Part shown: positions 7,944 to 16,326 of the stretch, in pieces
Layout of the letters: each line of letters begins with the position of its first letter
Position numbering within the stretch: the stretch's first letter is position 1
Source: DASPKS01 sp035628035
GTDB lineage: Bacteria; Bacteroidota; Rhodothermia; Rhodothermales; Rubricoccaceae
DNA: 33,898 nucleotides
NCBI GenBank assembly: GCA_035628035.1
Contig: DASPKS010000175.1
Location: forward strand, 1-33,898
Direction of reading: 5' to 3'
The notes under the pieces: model-generated
Told to the model about the DNA's origin: nothing
The model's input: the letters and a program-made list of their open reading frames with translations, nothing else
Database searches by the model: none
Translations under genes and position numbers: made by a program

Positions 7944-8726
7944 GTGGAGGTCTCGACCGCACCCGCCCCCCAGCCCGCCCCGGCCTCGGCCCCCATGCCG
8001 GAGGTCTCGCTCGTGCTGCCGGCGTTCAACGAGGCAGGGAACCTCGAAGAGGCCGTCGCGCAGGCGGTGCCGCCGCTCGAAAGCATTACCCGCGCGTGGG
8101 AGATCGTCGTCGTGAACGACGCCTCTACCGACGGGACGGGTGCGCTGGCCGACCGCCTCGCTGCCGCGCACCCCGGCCGCGTGCGGCCCATCCACCACGA
8201 AACCAACAAGGGGCTTGGCGGGGCGATCCGCTCGGGCTTCGCCGCCGCGCGCGGGCGCGTGGTCATCTACACCGACGCCGACCTCCCTTTCGATATGCGC
8301 GCGCTCGCCGACGCCTACCGCCACTTCGAGGCGTCGGGCGCCGACGTGCTGGCCGGCTACCGCGAGGGCCGCGACGACGGCCTCCGCCGCCGCCTCTACT
8401 CGTCGGTCTACAACGGGCTGATCCGCCTCGCCCTCGGCATCCCGGTGCGCGACGTGAACTTCGCGCTCAAGATGGTCCGCCGCGATGTGCTCCAGCGGCT
8501 CGCGCTAGAGAGCGACGGCTCGTTCATCGACGCGGAGCTGCTGGCGCGGGCGCGGCGCGCGGGGTTCCGGTTCACGGAGTACGGCGTGCGCTACACCCCG
8601 CGCACGCGTGGGACCTCTACCCTCTCGCGGCCGTCGGTCATCCTCCGCATCCTGGCCGACCTCGTGCGGTTTCGCATGCGAACGTTTCGGCTTCGCCCGG
8701 GCCGCCGCGTGGAGCCGCGCCCGTGA
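7944..8726 (+). CDS. GT2-family glycosyltransferase (DPM1/polyprenyl-phosphate type)
   Basis: This is a GT-A fold glycosyltransferase that likely transfers a sugar from an NDP-sugar to a polyprenyl phosphate or glycan precursor at the inner membrane. Visible motifs are VSLVLPAFNEAGN, IVVVNDASTDGT, the metal/nucleotide-binding DAD (Asp111-Asp113) in VIYTDADLPFD, and VRDVNFALKMVRRDVL. No long hydrophobic helices follow, so it is a soluble or peripheral enzyme like DPM1. The start is GTG 7944; ATG 7995 is an in-frame alternative that would drop a Pro/Ala-rich leader. Its stop overlaps the next gene start (GTGA), indicating one operon with the membrane protein and flippase. The sugar is unknown. 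Confidence 0.9.
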   Translation: MEVSTAPAPQPAPASAPMPEVSLVLPAFNEAGNLEEAVAQAVPPLESITRAWEIVVVNDASTDGTGALADRLAAAHPGRVRPIHHETNKGLGGAIRSGFAAARGRVVIYTDADLPFDMRALADAYRHFEASGADVLAGYREGRDDGLRRRLYSSVYNGLIRLALGIPVRDVNFALKMVRRDVLQRLALESDGSFIDAELLARARRAGFRFTEYGVRYTPRTRGTSTLSRPSVILRILADLVRFRMRTFRLRPGRRVEPRP

Positions 8727-10324
8727 GTCGGCCTCCGAAGGCGCGGACGCCCTGGGGTGCGCTCGTCCTCGTCGCCGTCGCGTTCTACTGGCGGTGGGGC
8801 TACGCCTTCGGGACCGGCGACCACGACGAGATGATCCCGCAGCTCCTGCGAATGCTCGACGACGACCTGTTCTCGCGGGACTGGTACGTGATGGGCGAGG
8901 CCGGCCGGATGACGGTGCGCCTCCCCTTCCTCCTCCTCCTCCGCGCCCTGTGCGTCGTGCTCCCACTGGAAGCGGCCGTGTTCATGCTCTGGGCAGCCAC
9001 CCTGCTCGCCCTCGCGTGGGGCCTCTGCCGGCTTTTCCTCACCTGCTTCGCCGACGACCAAGCCGCTGCCGTGCTCGGCGCCTTCGCCGCGCTCGTGGTC
9101 ACGACGGACTGGCCGCTGGGGAAGAACGCCCTGGCGGCGCCGCTCATCGCACCGGAGCCGATCGCGTGGGCGCTGGCGCTCCCGGCGCTCGTACTCTTCG
9201 CTGAAGGGCGGAGGAAACCGGCGGCGCTCCTTCTCGGGGTGGCGGCGTGGGTGCAGCTCCTCGTCGGATTGCTGACGGCCTTCGCACTGGGGCTGCTGAT
9301 GCTGTGGGAGGTGTTCGACGCGCGCGAGAAGAAGCGCGGGGCGCACGAGGCCCTCGTCTTCGGTCTGCTCTTCTTCCTCGCAGCGTCACCTGTGTTCGTG
9401 CCCACTGTGATCGCCCAGACGGGCGGCCCGCCCGTCCCCGACGATGGGCTATCGACGTGGTATGTGATCGCAGCGCTCCGCCAGCCGCACCACTACCTCT
9501 TCTTCTCGTTCGGCCCTCGCGCGTGGGCCCAGGCAGCGCTGCTGGCGACGTCGGGCACCGCGGCGCTTCTCCTGCTCCAGCGGCGTGGCGGCCCGCTCAA
9601 GGAGGGGCGGTTCGTCGGGCGCTCGCTCCTCGTCATCGCGGGACTCTGCGGGGTGTACCTCCTCTTTACGGAGGGTCTCCCCTCGCTGACCATCGCCAAG
9701 CTCCAGTTCTACAAGCTGACCGTGCCCGCGCAGGTGCTCCTCACGTTCGCCGTGGTCTCCCTCGCGTGGGCGTGGTTGCCGCCGCGCTGGGCCGCACGGG
9801 CGAACGCGTGGCTAGATCGGCGGGGGCTTGTGGGGGCGGTGGGGTTCACCGCGCTAGCGGCAACGGTCGGGCTCACGGTGGGAGGCGTCGGCCGGCCGGC
9901 GGCGCTATGGCAGCCCGCCCGGCACCGCGCCTCCGCCCTGTACGCCGTCGAGCGCTGGGCACAGGATTCAACGGCAACGGATGCGCTCTTCCTGATCCCA
10001 CCCTCCGAGACGACCTTCCGCACGTGGGCGCGGCGGAGCGTCGTCATCAACGAGAAGCCGACGCCGTTCCGGGATGCGGCCATGCACGAGCGGCTGGCCC
10101 GCCTCCGCGCCGTCGCCCCGGCGCCGCTCCCCCGCCGCGGCATCGGCTTCACGGAGGCGATGGATGACGCCTACTACCGGAACACCCCGGCCGACTGGCA
10201 GCGCCTCGGCCGGCAGTTCGGCACAGACTACGCGCTCGTGGACACTACACGACTCGTTGCGCCGCCCTCCCCTGAGCGCGCGTTCGCGGCGGGACGCTGG
10301 GCCGTCTACCGGCTGCGCCGATGA
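8723..10324 (+). CDS. Polytopic membrane protein of the glycan operon (PMT-like architecture)
   Basis: A 533-residue protein starting at the GTG that overlaps the glycosyltransferase stop. I count about ten hydrophobic segments in the first ~400 residues, with an early DHDEMIPQLLRMLDDDLFSRDWYV loop after the first segment. A soluble C-terminal domain of about 130 residues follows (ATDALFLIPPSETTFRTWARRSVVINEKPTPF). A multi-TM body, an acidic first loop and a soluble tail recall PMT/GT-C-type transferases; the FRTWARRSVV-type tail recalls the DUF6798 group. Neither match can be verified here. Its position between a polyprenyl-phosphate-type glycosyltransferase and a flippase suggests a role in assembling or exporting a surface glycan. 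Confidence 0.8.
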   Translation: MSRPPKARTPWGALVLVAVAFYWRWGYAFGTGDHDEMIPQLLRMLDDDLFSRDWYVMGEAGRMTVRLPFLLLLRALCVVLPLEAAVFMLWAATLLALAWGLCRLFLTCFADDQAAAVLGAFAALVVTTDWPLGKNALAAPLIAPEPIAWALALPALVLFAEGRRKPAALLLGVAAWVQLLVGLLTAFALGLLMLWEVFDAREKKRGAHEALVFGLLFFLAASPVFVPTVIAQTGGPPVPDDGLSTWYVIAALRQPHHYLFFSFGPRAWAQAALLATSGTAALLLLQRRGGPLKEGRFVGRSLLVIAGLCGVYLLFTEGLPSLTIAKLQFYKLTVPAQVLLTFAVVSLAWAWLPPRWAARANAWLDRRGLVGAVGFTALAATVGLTVGGVGRPAALWQPARHRASALYAVERWAQDSTATDALFLIPPSETTFRTWARRSVVINEKPTPFRDAAMHERLARLRAVAPAPLPRRGIGFTEAMDDAYYRNTPADWQRLGRQFGTDYALVDTTRLVAPPSPERAFAAGRWAVYRLRR

Positions 10325-11742
10325 GGCCGATGGGGGGGCTCCTCCGGCCCGTGCTCACGCTCCTGGGCGGGACGGCCACGGCGCAGGTGCTCGTCTTCGT
10401 CGCCCGGCCCATCCTCACGCGGCTGTTCCCCCCAGAGGCGTTCGGTGTGCTGACGGTGTTCGTAACGCTGGCAGCCGTTGCCGTCACAGTGGCCGCCGGC
10501 CAATACGACAGCGCCGCGCTCCTCCCCGAGCGGGACGACGAAGCCGCGAGCCTCCTCGTGCTTGGCCTCTTCGGGGGAGTTGTCACGGCCCTCCTCACCG
10601 GGCTAGCCGTCGTCTTTAGGAATGACCTCGCCGCGCTCGCGCGGGATGAAGCCGTCTCGCCGGCGTTGCTCGCGTTGCCGCCCGCCGTGTTGTTCCTCGC
10701 GTGGGGGCAGTCGTTTGAGCTGTGGCACACGCGGCGACACCGGTTCAGGCTGATCGCGAGCGCGCGGCTCGCGCAAGGGCTCACCATCGTGGGTGGGCAG
10801 ATGGCCGCCGGTCTGGCAGCCCTCGGCGCGACGGGGCTGGTGGGACCCTCGCTTGCTGGCTTCGGGGTGGCTGCGCTCGCTCTGGGTCTCGTCGTACTCC
10901 TGCGGGATGGCCCTGCGCTACGCGCCGTCCGGTGGGACCTGACGCGACGGATGGCCGCGCGTTTTTCTCGCTTCCCGTACTTCTCAGCCCCAGCGGCCTT
11001 CCTCAACGTGCTGGGGACGCGGCTCCCTGTCTTCCTCCTCGCCGCCTTCTTTTCAACCGGGGTCGTCGGCCAGTTCGGTGTCGCGTGGGGCACGATGGTG
11101 CTCCCGCTCGTGCTCGTGACGGGCGCTGTCGGGCAGGTGTACCACGTCCGTGCCGCCGAGGCCCATCGTACCGGCGCCTTGGCTCCGCTCACGCGGCAGG
11201 TGCTGCGGGGGATGCTCGTCGTAGCGGCCTACCCCACGCTGGCCGTGCTCGCCGCCGGACCCACGCTCTTCGCGTTCGTCTTCGGCGAAGGCTGGGGTAC
11301 GTCCGGGGAGTACGCGCGGGCGATGGCGGGGTGGACGCTGTTCACCTCGGTGGCTTCCCCCCTCACGCGGATCTTCGACGTGACCGAGCGGCAACGGGTC
11401 GACCTCGTCTCCTCACTGGGGATGTTCGCCACGATGGCCGTCGTGCTCCTCGCGGCGGGGCAGACGGGGTCGGCGTTGGGGGCCGTCATCGCGGCGGGCG
11501 CTGCGGGGGCGCTGCTGCGCATAGGCCACCTCGGCTGGATGCTCCACTTGGCGGGAGTACCCCTGCCCTCGGCCGCCGCCGATACCGCACGCGTGCTTGG
11601 CCTCGCGCTCCCCTTCGCCCTCGCCGTCTTCCTCGCGGATGCGCTCGGCGGCACTGGCTCGGTCGTGACCGGCGTGGCCGTGCTTGCGGGGCTGGCCTAC
11701 CTCGCGGTGGCCCACCGCGTCTACGGCATGGGCGCGCCGTAG
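10321..11742 (+). CDS. MOP/PST-family polysaccharide flippase (Wzx-like)
   Basis: A 473-residue membrane protein with about 12 predicted transmembrane segments along its length. The N-terminal pattern GTATAQVLVFVARPILTRLF and following GVLTVFVTLAAVAVTVAAGQYDSA are typical of O-antigen/polysaccharide transporters of the MOP superfamily, which flip lipid-linked oligosaccharides across the inner membrane. The GWTLFTSVASPLTRIFDVTERQRVDL segment in the second half fits as well. Its ATG overlaps the upstream stop (ATGA), so it ends a three-gene operon with the GT2 and membrane protein. It converges with the bacilliredoxin gene with only 5 nt between stops. The substrate is unknown. Confidence 0.88.
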   Translation: MRPMGGLLRPVLTLLGGTATAQVLVFVARPILTRLFPPEAFGVLTVFVTLAAVAVTVAAGQYDSAALLPERDDEAASLLVLGLFGGVVTALLTGLAVVFRNDLAALARDEAVSPALLALPPAVLFLAWGQSFELWHTRRHRFRLIASARLAQGLTIVGGQMAAGLAALGATGLVGPSLAGFGVAALALGLVVLLRDGPALRAVRWDLTRRMAARFSRFPYFSAPAAFLNVLGTRLPVFLLAAFFSTGVVGQFGVAWGTMVLPLVLVTGAVGQVYHVRAAEAHRTGALAPLTRQVLRGMLVVAAYPTLAVLAAGPTLFAFVFGEGWGTSGEYARAMAGWTLFTSVASPLTRIFDVTERQRVDLVSSLGMFATMAVVLLAAGQTGSALGAVIAAGAAGALLRIGHLGWMLHLAGVPLPSAAADTARVLGLALPFALAVFLADALGGTGSVVTGVAVLAGLAYLAVAHRVYGMGAP

Positions 11743-11747
11743 CGCGC

Positions 11748-12275
11748 TCAGAGGATCGAGCGGAAGGTAGGCGGGAGGTCGTTGGGGACAGCAGGGGTCC
11801 CCTCCATCCCCTCCACGGACGGACGCTCCGGGCTGCCGGCGCTCATAGCATCCGTCCCGCAGTACCGCTCGAAGGCCGCCGCGAGGTCGGCCGCGATGGC
11901 CGACGCGCTCCGCCCCTCGATGTGGCGGCGCTCGAGCGCGAACACCGGCTCCCCATCCTTGAGGAGGAACATGGAGGGCGAGGACGGCGGGATGCCGGCG
12001 AGGTAGTCCCGGAAGCGCGCCGTCGCTTCGAGGTCCTGCCCGGCGAAGACCGTGACGTAGCGGTCGGGCTGCGGCGCGGCGCGGCGCGCAAGGGCCACGG
12101 CCGGACGTGCCATCGCGGCGGCGCACCCGCAGACGGAGTTGATGACGGCGAGGGTGGTGCCCGCCTGCGCTTCCTGCATCGCCCGATCCACCTCGGCGGC
12201 CGTGGTGAGCTCCTCCACGCCCAGGCGGGTGAGCTCCTCGCGCATGGGTCGGACGAGCGGTTCGGGGTAGGGCAT
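11748..12275 (-). CDS. BrxA/BrxB family bacilliredoxin
   Basis: A thioredoxin-fold protein of the bacilliredoxin family (YphP/YqiW type), which in Firmicutes removes bacillithiol from mixed disulfides. The active-site CGC motif is at Cys49-Gly50-Cys51 in VINSVCGCAAAMARPA, and the segment SPSMFLLKDGEPVFALERRHIEGRSA is characteristic. The usual length is about 145 residues; this one has 175, with an extra C-terminal tail (about residues 147-175) of low-complexity, Pro/Glu-rich sequence that I do not recognise. It stands alone on the minus strand, divergent from the NlpC/P60 gene. Bacillithiol use in this organism is inferred from family knowledge only. Confidence 0.9.
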   Translation of the reverse strand: MPYPEPLVRPMREELTRLGVEELTTAAEVDRAMQEAQAGTTLAVINSVCGCAAAMARPAVALARRAAPQPDRYVTVFAGQDLEATARFRDYLAGIPPSSPSMFLLKDGEPVFALERRHIEGRSASAIAADLAAAFERYCGTDAMSAGSPERPSVEGMEGTPAVPNDLPPTFRSIL

Positions 12276-12394
12276 ATGCGACGGGGTGTGAAACGGGTGC
12301 CCACACGCCCACCCTATCCCCCACGTTCCGTCAAGAAGCGGCGAGGATGGCCGGGACCCTTATATGGAGATTCCGTGAAGTCTCATGTTGGTTT

Positions 12395-12438
12395 CTGTAG
12401 GAGGGACGCCGACGGGCGCCGGGATCGCCTTCCTACAG
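12395..12438 (+). ncRNA. Candidate structured RNA leader upstream of the NlpC/P60 gene
   Basis: CTGTAGGA (12395-12402) pairs perfectly with TCCTACAG (12431-12438), and the stem extends three more pairs (one G-U) to 12405/12428. A 22-nt apical part contains a second small hairpin (CGCC with GGCG). A terminator-like hairpin follows at 12453-12486, then the gene at 12538. The stretch from 12361 is less GC-rich than its surroundings and begins with TTATATGG, a possible promoter element. It could be a cis-regulatory leader or a free small RNA. I could not match it to a known riboswitch. Confidence 0.45.
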
Positions 12439-12452
12439 GGGGATGTCCGTTG

Positions 12453-12486
12453 CCGGCCGACCTACCCGGGCCGCGGGCCGGTTTTT
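12453..12486 (+). terminator. Terminator-like hairpin in the leader of the NlpC/P60 gene
   Basis: CCGGCC (12453-12458) can pair with GGCCGG (12476-12481), immediately followed by five T residues (12482-12486). The long GC-rich loop (12459-12475) can form an alternative CCCG/CGGG pairing. It lies about 50 nt upstream of the gene start and after the 12395-12438 hairpin, the order expected for a terminating leader. Seen in sequence; function inferred. Confidence 0.45.
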
Positions 12487-12537
12487 GCGTGCCCCGTCCC
12501 GGTAGCTTCCTACCCCCGCCACGTGTTCCTTTTCCGC

Positions 12538-13320
12538 ATGCTACCGGCTACAAACGACCTTTCCGCCCGGCCGTTTGCCCCCGCCCTCGTTGCCGCCCTC
12601 GCTACGTCGCTTGTGCTGTCTGGGTGCGCCACGACCGGGGTGAACACGGGGTCGCACGGCGGGTGGGTCATCGCCACCGCCCGCGCGCAGTCGGCCCCCG
12701 AGGCCGACCGCTCCGCGACCGCCGCGCCAGCGCCCCGACGCGCCCGCGCCACGGCCGCCGATGCCGCCCGCGACGCCCGCCTCGCCCACACCCTCCGCCG
12801 CGCCGCCGAGGACTGGACCGGAACCCCCTATCGCTTCGGCGGCACCTCCCGCAGCGGGATCGATTGCTCCGCGTTCACGCAGCGCGTTTTCAACGAGGCC
12901 CTCGGCATCGAGCTGCCGCGGAACACCGCGCTCCAAGTCGAGCGCGGCCACGCCGTCAGCCGCGACGAACTGAGGCCCGGCGACCTCGTGTTCTTCCGCC
13001 GCCGTGGCACCCGCCACGTGGGCGTCTACCTCGGCGACGACGAATTCGCCCACGCCTCCACGAGCCGGGGCGTCATCGTCTCCCGCCTCGACGAGGACTA
13101 CTACGCGCGCCACTACTGGACGGCCCGCCGCGTCCTCGACGGGGCAGAAGAGATCCCGGAAGGGGGCCTCTCGCTCGTCCGCCCCACCGCCGCGGCGGAA
13201 CCCCGCGGCGACAGCGCCACGGCCCGCCGTTCCGCGAGCCCGCCCGTCCGCATCGAGCCCGCCCGGCCCGATGGGGTCCGCCCCGGCGGCCGTCGGAGCG
13301 ACCCCCGCAACGGGTGGTGA
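12538..13320 (+). CDS. NlpC/P60 peptidoglycan endopeptidase, lipoprotein (Spr/MepS-like)
   Basis: A 260-residue lipoprotein carrying a C-terminal NlpC/P60 cysteine peptidase domain that cleaves peptide cross-links in peptidoglycan. The lipobox LSGC places the lipidated Cys at residue 30. A low-complexity Ala/Arg linker (about 45-85) leads to the domain, with catalytic Cys110 in GIDCSAFTQRVF, His160 in GTRHVGVYLG and a further His172 in EFAHAS. The C-terminal ~45 residues are Pro/Arg-rich. The ATG at 12538 is chosen because it directly precedes the signal peptide, although the frame is open from 12385. It is preceded by a structured leader with a terminator-like hairpin, so expression may be attenuated. 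Confidence 0.92.
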   Translation: MLPATNDLSARPFAPALVAALATSLVLSGCATTGVNTGSHGGWVIATARAQSAPEADRSATAAPAPRRARATAADAARDARLAHTLRRAAEDWTGTPYRFGGTSRSGIDCSAFTQRVFNEALGIELPRNTALQVERGHAVSRDELRPGDLVFFRRRGTRHVGVYLGDDEFAHASTSRGVIVSRLDEDYYARHYWTARRVLDGAEEIPEGGLSLVRPTAAAEPRGDSATARRSASPPVRIEPARPDGVRPGGRRSDPRNGW

Positions 13321-13356
13321 TGTTCGCCTGAATCCGGCGCCCGCCTCGTACCGCCG

Positions 13357-13364
13357 TATATTTC
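13357..13364 (+). promoter_or_regulatory. Candidate -7 box of greA
   Basis: TATATTTC followed by G closely matches the Bacteroidota TAnnTTTG element. It lies 37 nt after the NlpC/P60 stop and 78 nt before the greA start. Transcription would begin near 13370, just before a strong intrinsic terminator (13377-13411). Inferred from similarity to the tRNA-Leu promoter in this window. Confidence 0.5.
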
Positions 13365-13376
13365 GTGCGTCGAACC

Positions 13377-13411
13377 CCGCGTCCCGGCCCCGGCCGGGAC
13401 GTGGCTTTTTT
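13377..13411 (+). terminator. Intrinsic terminator between the putative greA promoter and greA
   Basis: A 12-bp stem with one G-U (13377-13388 with 13393-13404) and a 4-nt loop is followed one base later by six T residues (13406-13411). It is the best intrinsic terminator I see in the window. It lies 57 nt after the NlpC/P60 stop, so it could simply end that transcript. It also lies downstream of the TATATTTC box, so transcripts started there would meet it within about 40 nt. Confidence 0.75.
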
Positions 13412-13434
13412 AGGGCCGCGCCCCTCCGAGTCCG

Positions 13435-13908
13435 ATGAGCCAGACCGTTTACCTCACCGCCGAAGGCCTCCAGAAGCTGAAGGACGAGCTGCAGCACGCG
13501 CGCACCGTCGAGCGGCAGCGCATCGCGCAGGCCATCGCCGAGGCCCGCGCGCAGGGCGACCTCTCCGAGAACGCCGAGTACGACGCGGCGAAGGAGGCGC
13601 AGGGCCACCTCGAAGCGCGCATCGCCAAGCTCGAAGAGGCCGTCTCGAACGCCCGCCTGGTGGATGAGAGCGCGCTCGACAACTCCAGCGTGCGCATCCT
13701 CTCGACGGTCCGCGTGCGCAACCGGCAGACGAAGAAGGAGTCGCTCTATACGCTCGTCTCCGCGCAGGAGGCCGACTTCGCGCAGAACAAGATCTCGGTA
13801 GGGAGCCCCATCGGGAAGGCCCTCCTCGGGAAAGCCGTGGGCGACACCGTCGAGGTGAAGGTGCCGGCGGGGCTGGTGAAGCTGGAGATCCTCGACATCA
13901 CCCGCTGA
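13435..13908 (+). CDS. greA: Transcription elongation factor GreA
   Basis: GreA inserts its coiled coil into the RNA polymerase secondary channel and stimulates cleavage of backtracked RNA. The 157-residue length is standard. The N-terminal coiled coil spans about residues 10-75, with the tip carrying the acidic motif GDLSENAEYDAAKEAQ (Asp/Glu residues needed for cleavage). The C-terminal FKBP-like domain ends in the typical GSPIGKALLGKAVGDTVEV. The gene is followed after 18 nt by the transglycosylase gene. Its leader contains a putative promoter and a strong terminator, suggesting attenuation of greA. Confidence 0.97.
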   Translation: MSQTVYLTAEGLQKLKDELQHARTVERQRIAQAIAEARAQGDLSENAEYDAAKEAQGHLEARIAKLEEAVSNARLVDESALDNSSVRILSTVRVRNRQTKKESLYTLVSAQEADFAQNKISVGSPIGKALLGKAVGDTVEVKVPAGLVKLEILDITR

Positions 13909-13926
13909 CCGATCCCTCGGCCGCCC

Positions 13927-14646
13927 ATGCGCGAGCGAGCGAAGGCCCCGCGAGCGAAGCCGGCGCGGCGCGGCCCGCGGCAGGTGCTCTGGCGGCTGGT
14001 GAAGCTCCTCGTCGGGATCGCCGTCGGGTACCTCGTGCTCTGCACGGTGCTCCTCGCGTTCTACCGGTTCGTGGACCCGCCCTTCACGATGGTCCACCTC
14101 CAGCGCCGCGTGGAGTCGCTGTTCACGGACGAGCCGCTGGCGTACCGCTACGAGCCGGTGCCGGCCTCAGCCATGGCGCCAGCGGTCCGCCACGCCGTCG
14201 TGGCCTCGGAGGACTCGCGGTTCTACACACACAAGGGGTTCGACCTCATCGAGCTGCGCGCGGCGCGGGAGCAGGCCCGCCGCACGGGCCGCCCCATGCG
14301 CGGCGCCTCCACCATCACGCAGCAGCTCGTCAAGAACCTCTTCTTCACCACGCACCGCCTGCTCATCCGGAAGGCGTTCGAGGTGCCGCTGACGTTCATC
14401 GCCGAGCTGATCCTCCCGAAAGAGCGCATCCTCACGCTCTACCTCAACGTGGTCGAGTGGGGCCCGGGGATCTACGGCATCGAGGCCGCGGCCGACCACC
14501 ACTACGGGCGGAACGCAAGCGGGCTCTCGCGCAACCAGGCGGCGCGGCTCGCGGCGATCCTGCCGAACCCACGCGAGCGCTCGCCCGGCCGGTGGGGCGG
14601 CGCGGCCCGCCGCATCGAGCGCCGGATGCGCCAGATGGGCTGGTGA
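13927..14646 (+). CDS. mtgA: Monofunctional biosynthetic peptidoglycan transglycosylase
   Basis: A GT51-family enzyme that polymerises lipid II into glycan strands at the inner membrane. A basic N-terminus is followed by one transmembrane segment (about 21-45). The GT51 motifs are in order: ASEDSRFYTHKGFD with the catalytic Glu95, RGASTITQQLVKNLFF near 135-150, and LTLYLNVVEWGPGIYGIEAAADHHYG near 175-200. No transpeptidase domain follows, and the 239-residue length matches MtgA. It ends four bases into the threonine-aldolase frame if GTG 14643 is that gene's start. Together with MreBC, PBP4 and NlpC/P60 it shows that this window is rich in wall-growth genes. Confidence 0.94.
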   Translation: MRERAKAPRAKPARRGPRQVLWRLVKLLVGIAVGYLVLCTVLLAFYRFVDPPFTMVHLQRRVESLFTDEPLAYRYEPVPASAMAPAVRHAVVASEDSRFYTHKGFDLIELRAAREQARRTGRPMRGASTITQQLVKNLFFTTHRLLIRKAFEVPLTFIAELILPKERILTLYLNVVEWGPGIYGIEAAADHHYGRNASGLSRNQAARLAAILPNPRERSPGRWGGAARRIERRMRQMGW

Positions 14647-14651
14647 CGCCG

Positions 14652-15668
<1,017 letters not shown>

Positions 15669-15750
15669 GCGCAGGCGCCGGGCGAATTCGCGGAACCGGG
15701 GGGCGCGCGGCGAATCTCAACCGGGCCTGCTGCTCCCGGCCCCCGCACGC

Positions 15751-16296
15751 ATGACGGACTGTTACGAAGTCTTCGATGACGAGGAGGTGCTCTCCCAGAC
15801 ACGCCTGCGCGCGTACCAAGCACTCCTCAGAGGGGCGGCCGCCACCGGGGCGCTCGTGGCCGTCGCTGCGCTCCTCGCCATGAGAGGGGCGCTTAGCCCT
15901 CCGGCTGTGGTGCTGTCCGGCCTCCTTGTCGCCGCCGTTTGCGTCCTCGTCCTCCGCGAGGTCACCGCGCTACGGCGCGTCGTGTGGTGCGTGAAGCTGT
16001 CCGTCCGCCGCGCGGTGGGGTACGACTACGGCCGGCGACGAACAGCCCTCCCCTGGGCAACCCTCGCCCGCGTGGAAGTGACCCGCGAGGGGCTCCTCCT
16101 TGTGGGCCCCGACGAAGGCGGGCGCGCACGCGCGATCCACGTCTCGCACCGCTTCCCCGAGTACGCGCTCCTCAGCCACCGCGTGGTGGAGTATGCCGAG
16201 GCGTTCAACCGGCCCGTCTACGTGGACGGCCAGCCGTGGCAGCTCCTCGACGTGCACGCGCTATACCCGTTCCTGCGCGAGCACACCGCGGCCTGA
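15751..16296 (+). CDS. Small membrane protein with two TM helices and a PH-like domain
   Basis: I do not recognise a named family. The 181-residue protein has a short acidic N-terminus, then two adjacent hydrophobic helices (about 28-46 and 51-69) forming a hairpin. A cytoplasmic C-terminal domain of about 110 residues follows (VVWCVKLSVRRAVGYDYGRRRTALPW onward). The segment LPWATLARVEVTREGLLLVGP resembles bacterial PH-like (bPH) membrane proteins, in which a TM hairpin precedes a PH fold. ATG 15751 is chosen because the upstream extension of the frame is Arg-rich and unlike protein. It converges with the hybrid histidine kinase gene, and the two stops lie in a shared inverted repeat. Function unknown. 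Confidence 0.75.
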   Translation: MTDCYEVFDDEEVLSQTRLRAYQALLRGAAATGALVAVAALLAMRGALSPPAVVLSGLLVAAVCVLVLREVTALRRVVWCVKLSVRRAVGYDYGRRRTALPWATLARVEVTREGLLLVGPDEGGRARAIHVSHRFPEYALLSHRVVEYAEAFNRPVYVDGQPWQLLDVHALYPFLREHTAA

Positions 16297-16326
16297 CGAG
16301 CAGCCCCTCCGGTTCGTTCAGGCCGC
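16288..16326. repeat. Inverted repeat joining two convergent stop codons
   Basis: GCGGCCTGA (16288-16296) and TCAGGCCGC (16318-16326) form a perfect 9-bp inverted repeat around a 21-nt loop. Each arm contains the stop codon of one convergent gene, because both proteins end in Ala-Ala-stop. It may act as a bidirectional terminator, but no T-run follows on either strand. Confidence 0.5.

Noticed and set aside
7073..8722. 5' extension of the membrane-protein frame (open from 7073)
   Set aside because: The upstream part is Arg/Pro-rich shadow sequence over the acyltransferase and GT2 genes. The true start is GTG 8723, overlapping the GT2 stop.
12361..12490. c-di-AMP (ydaO) riboswitch upstream of the NlpC/P60 gene
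   Set aside because: The gene class fits, but the conserved ydaO core sequences are not visible and the region is shorter than expected. I call it an unclassified structured leader.
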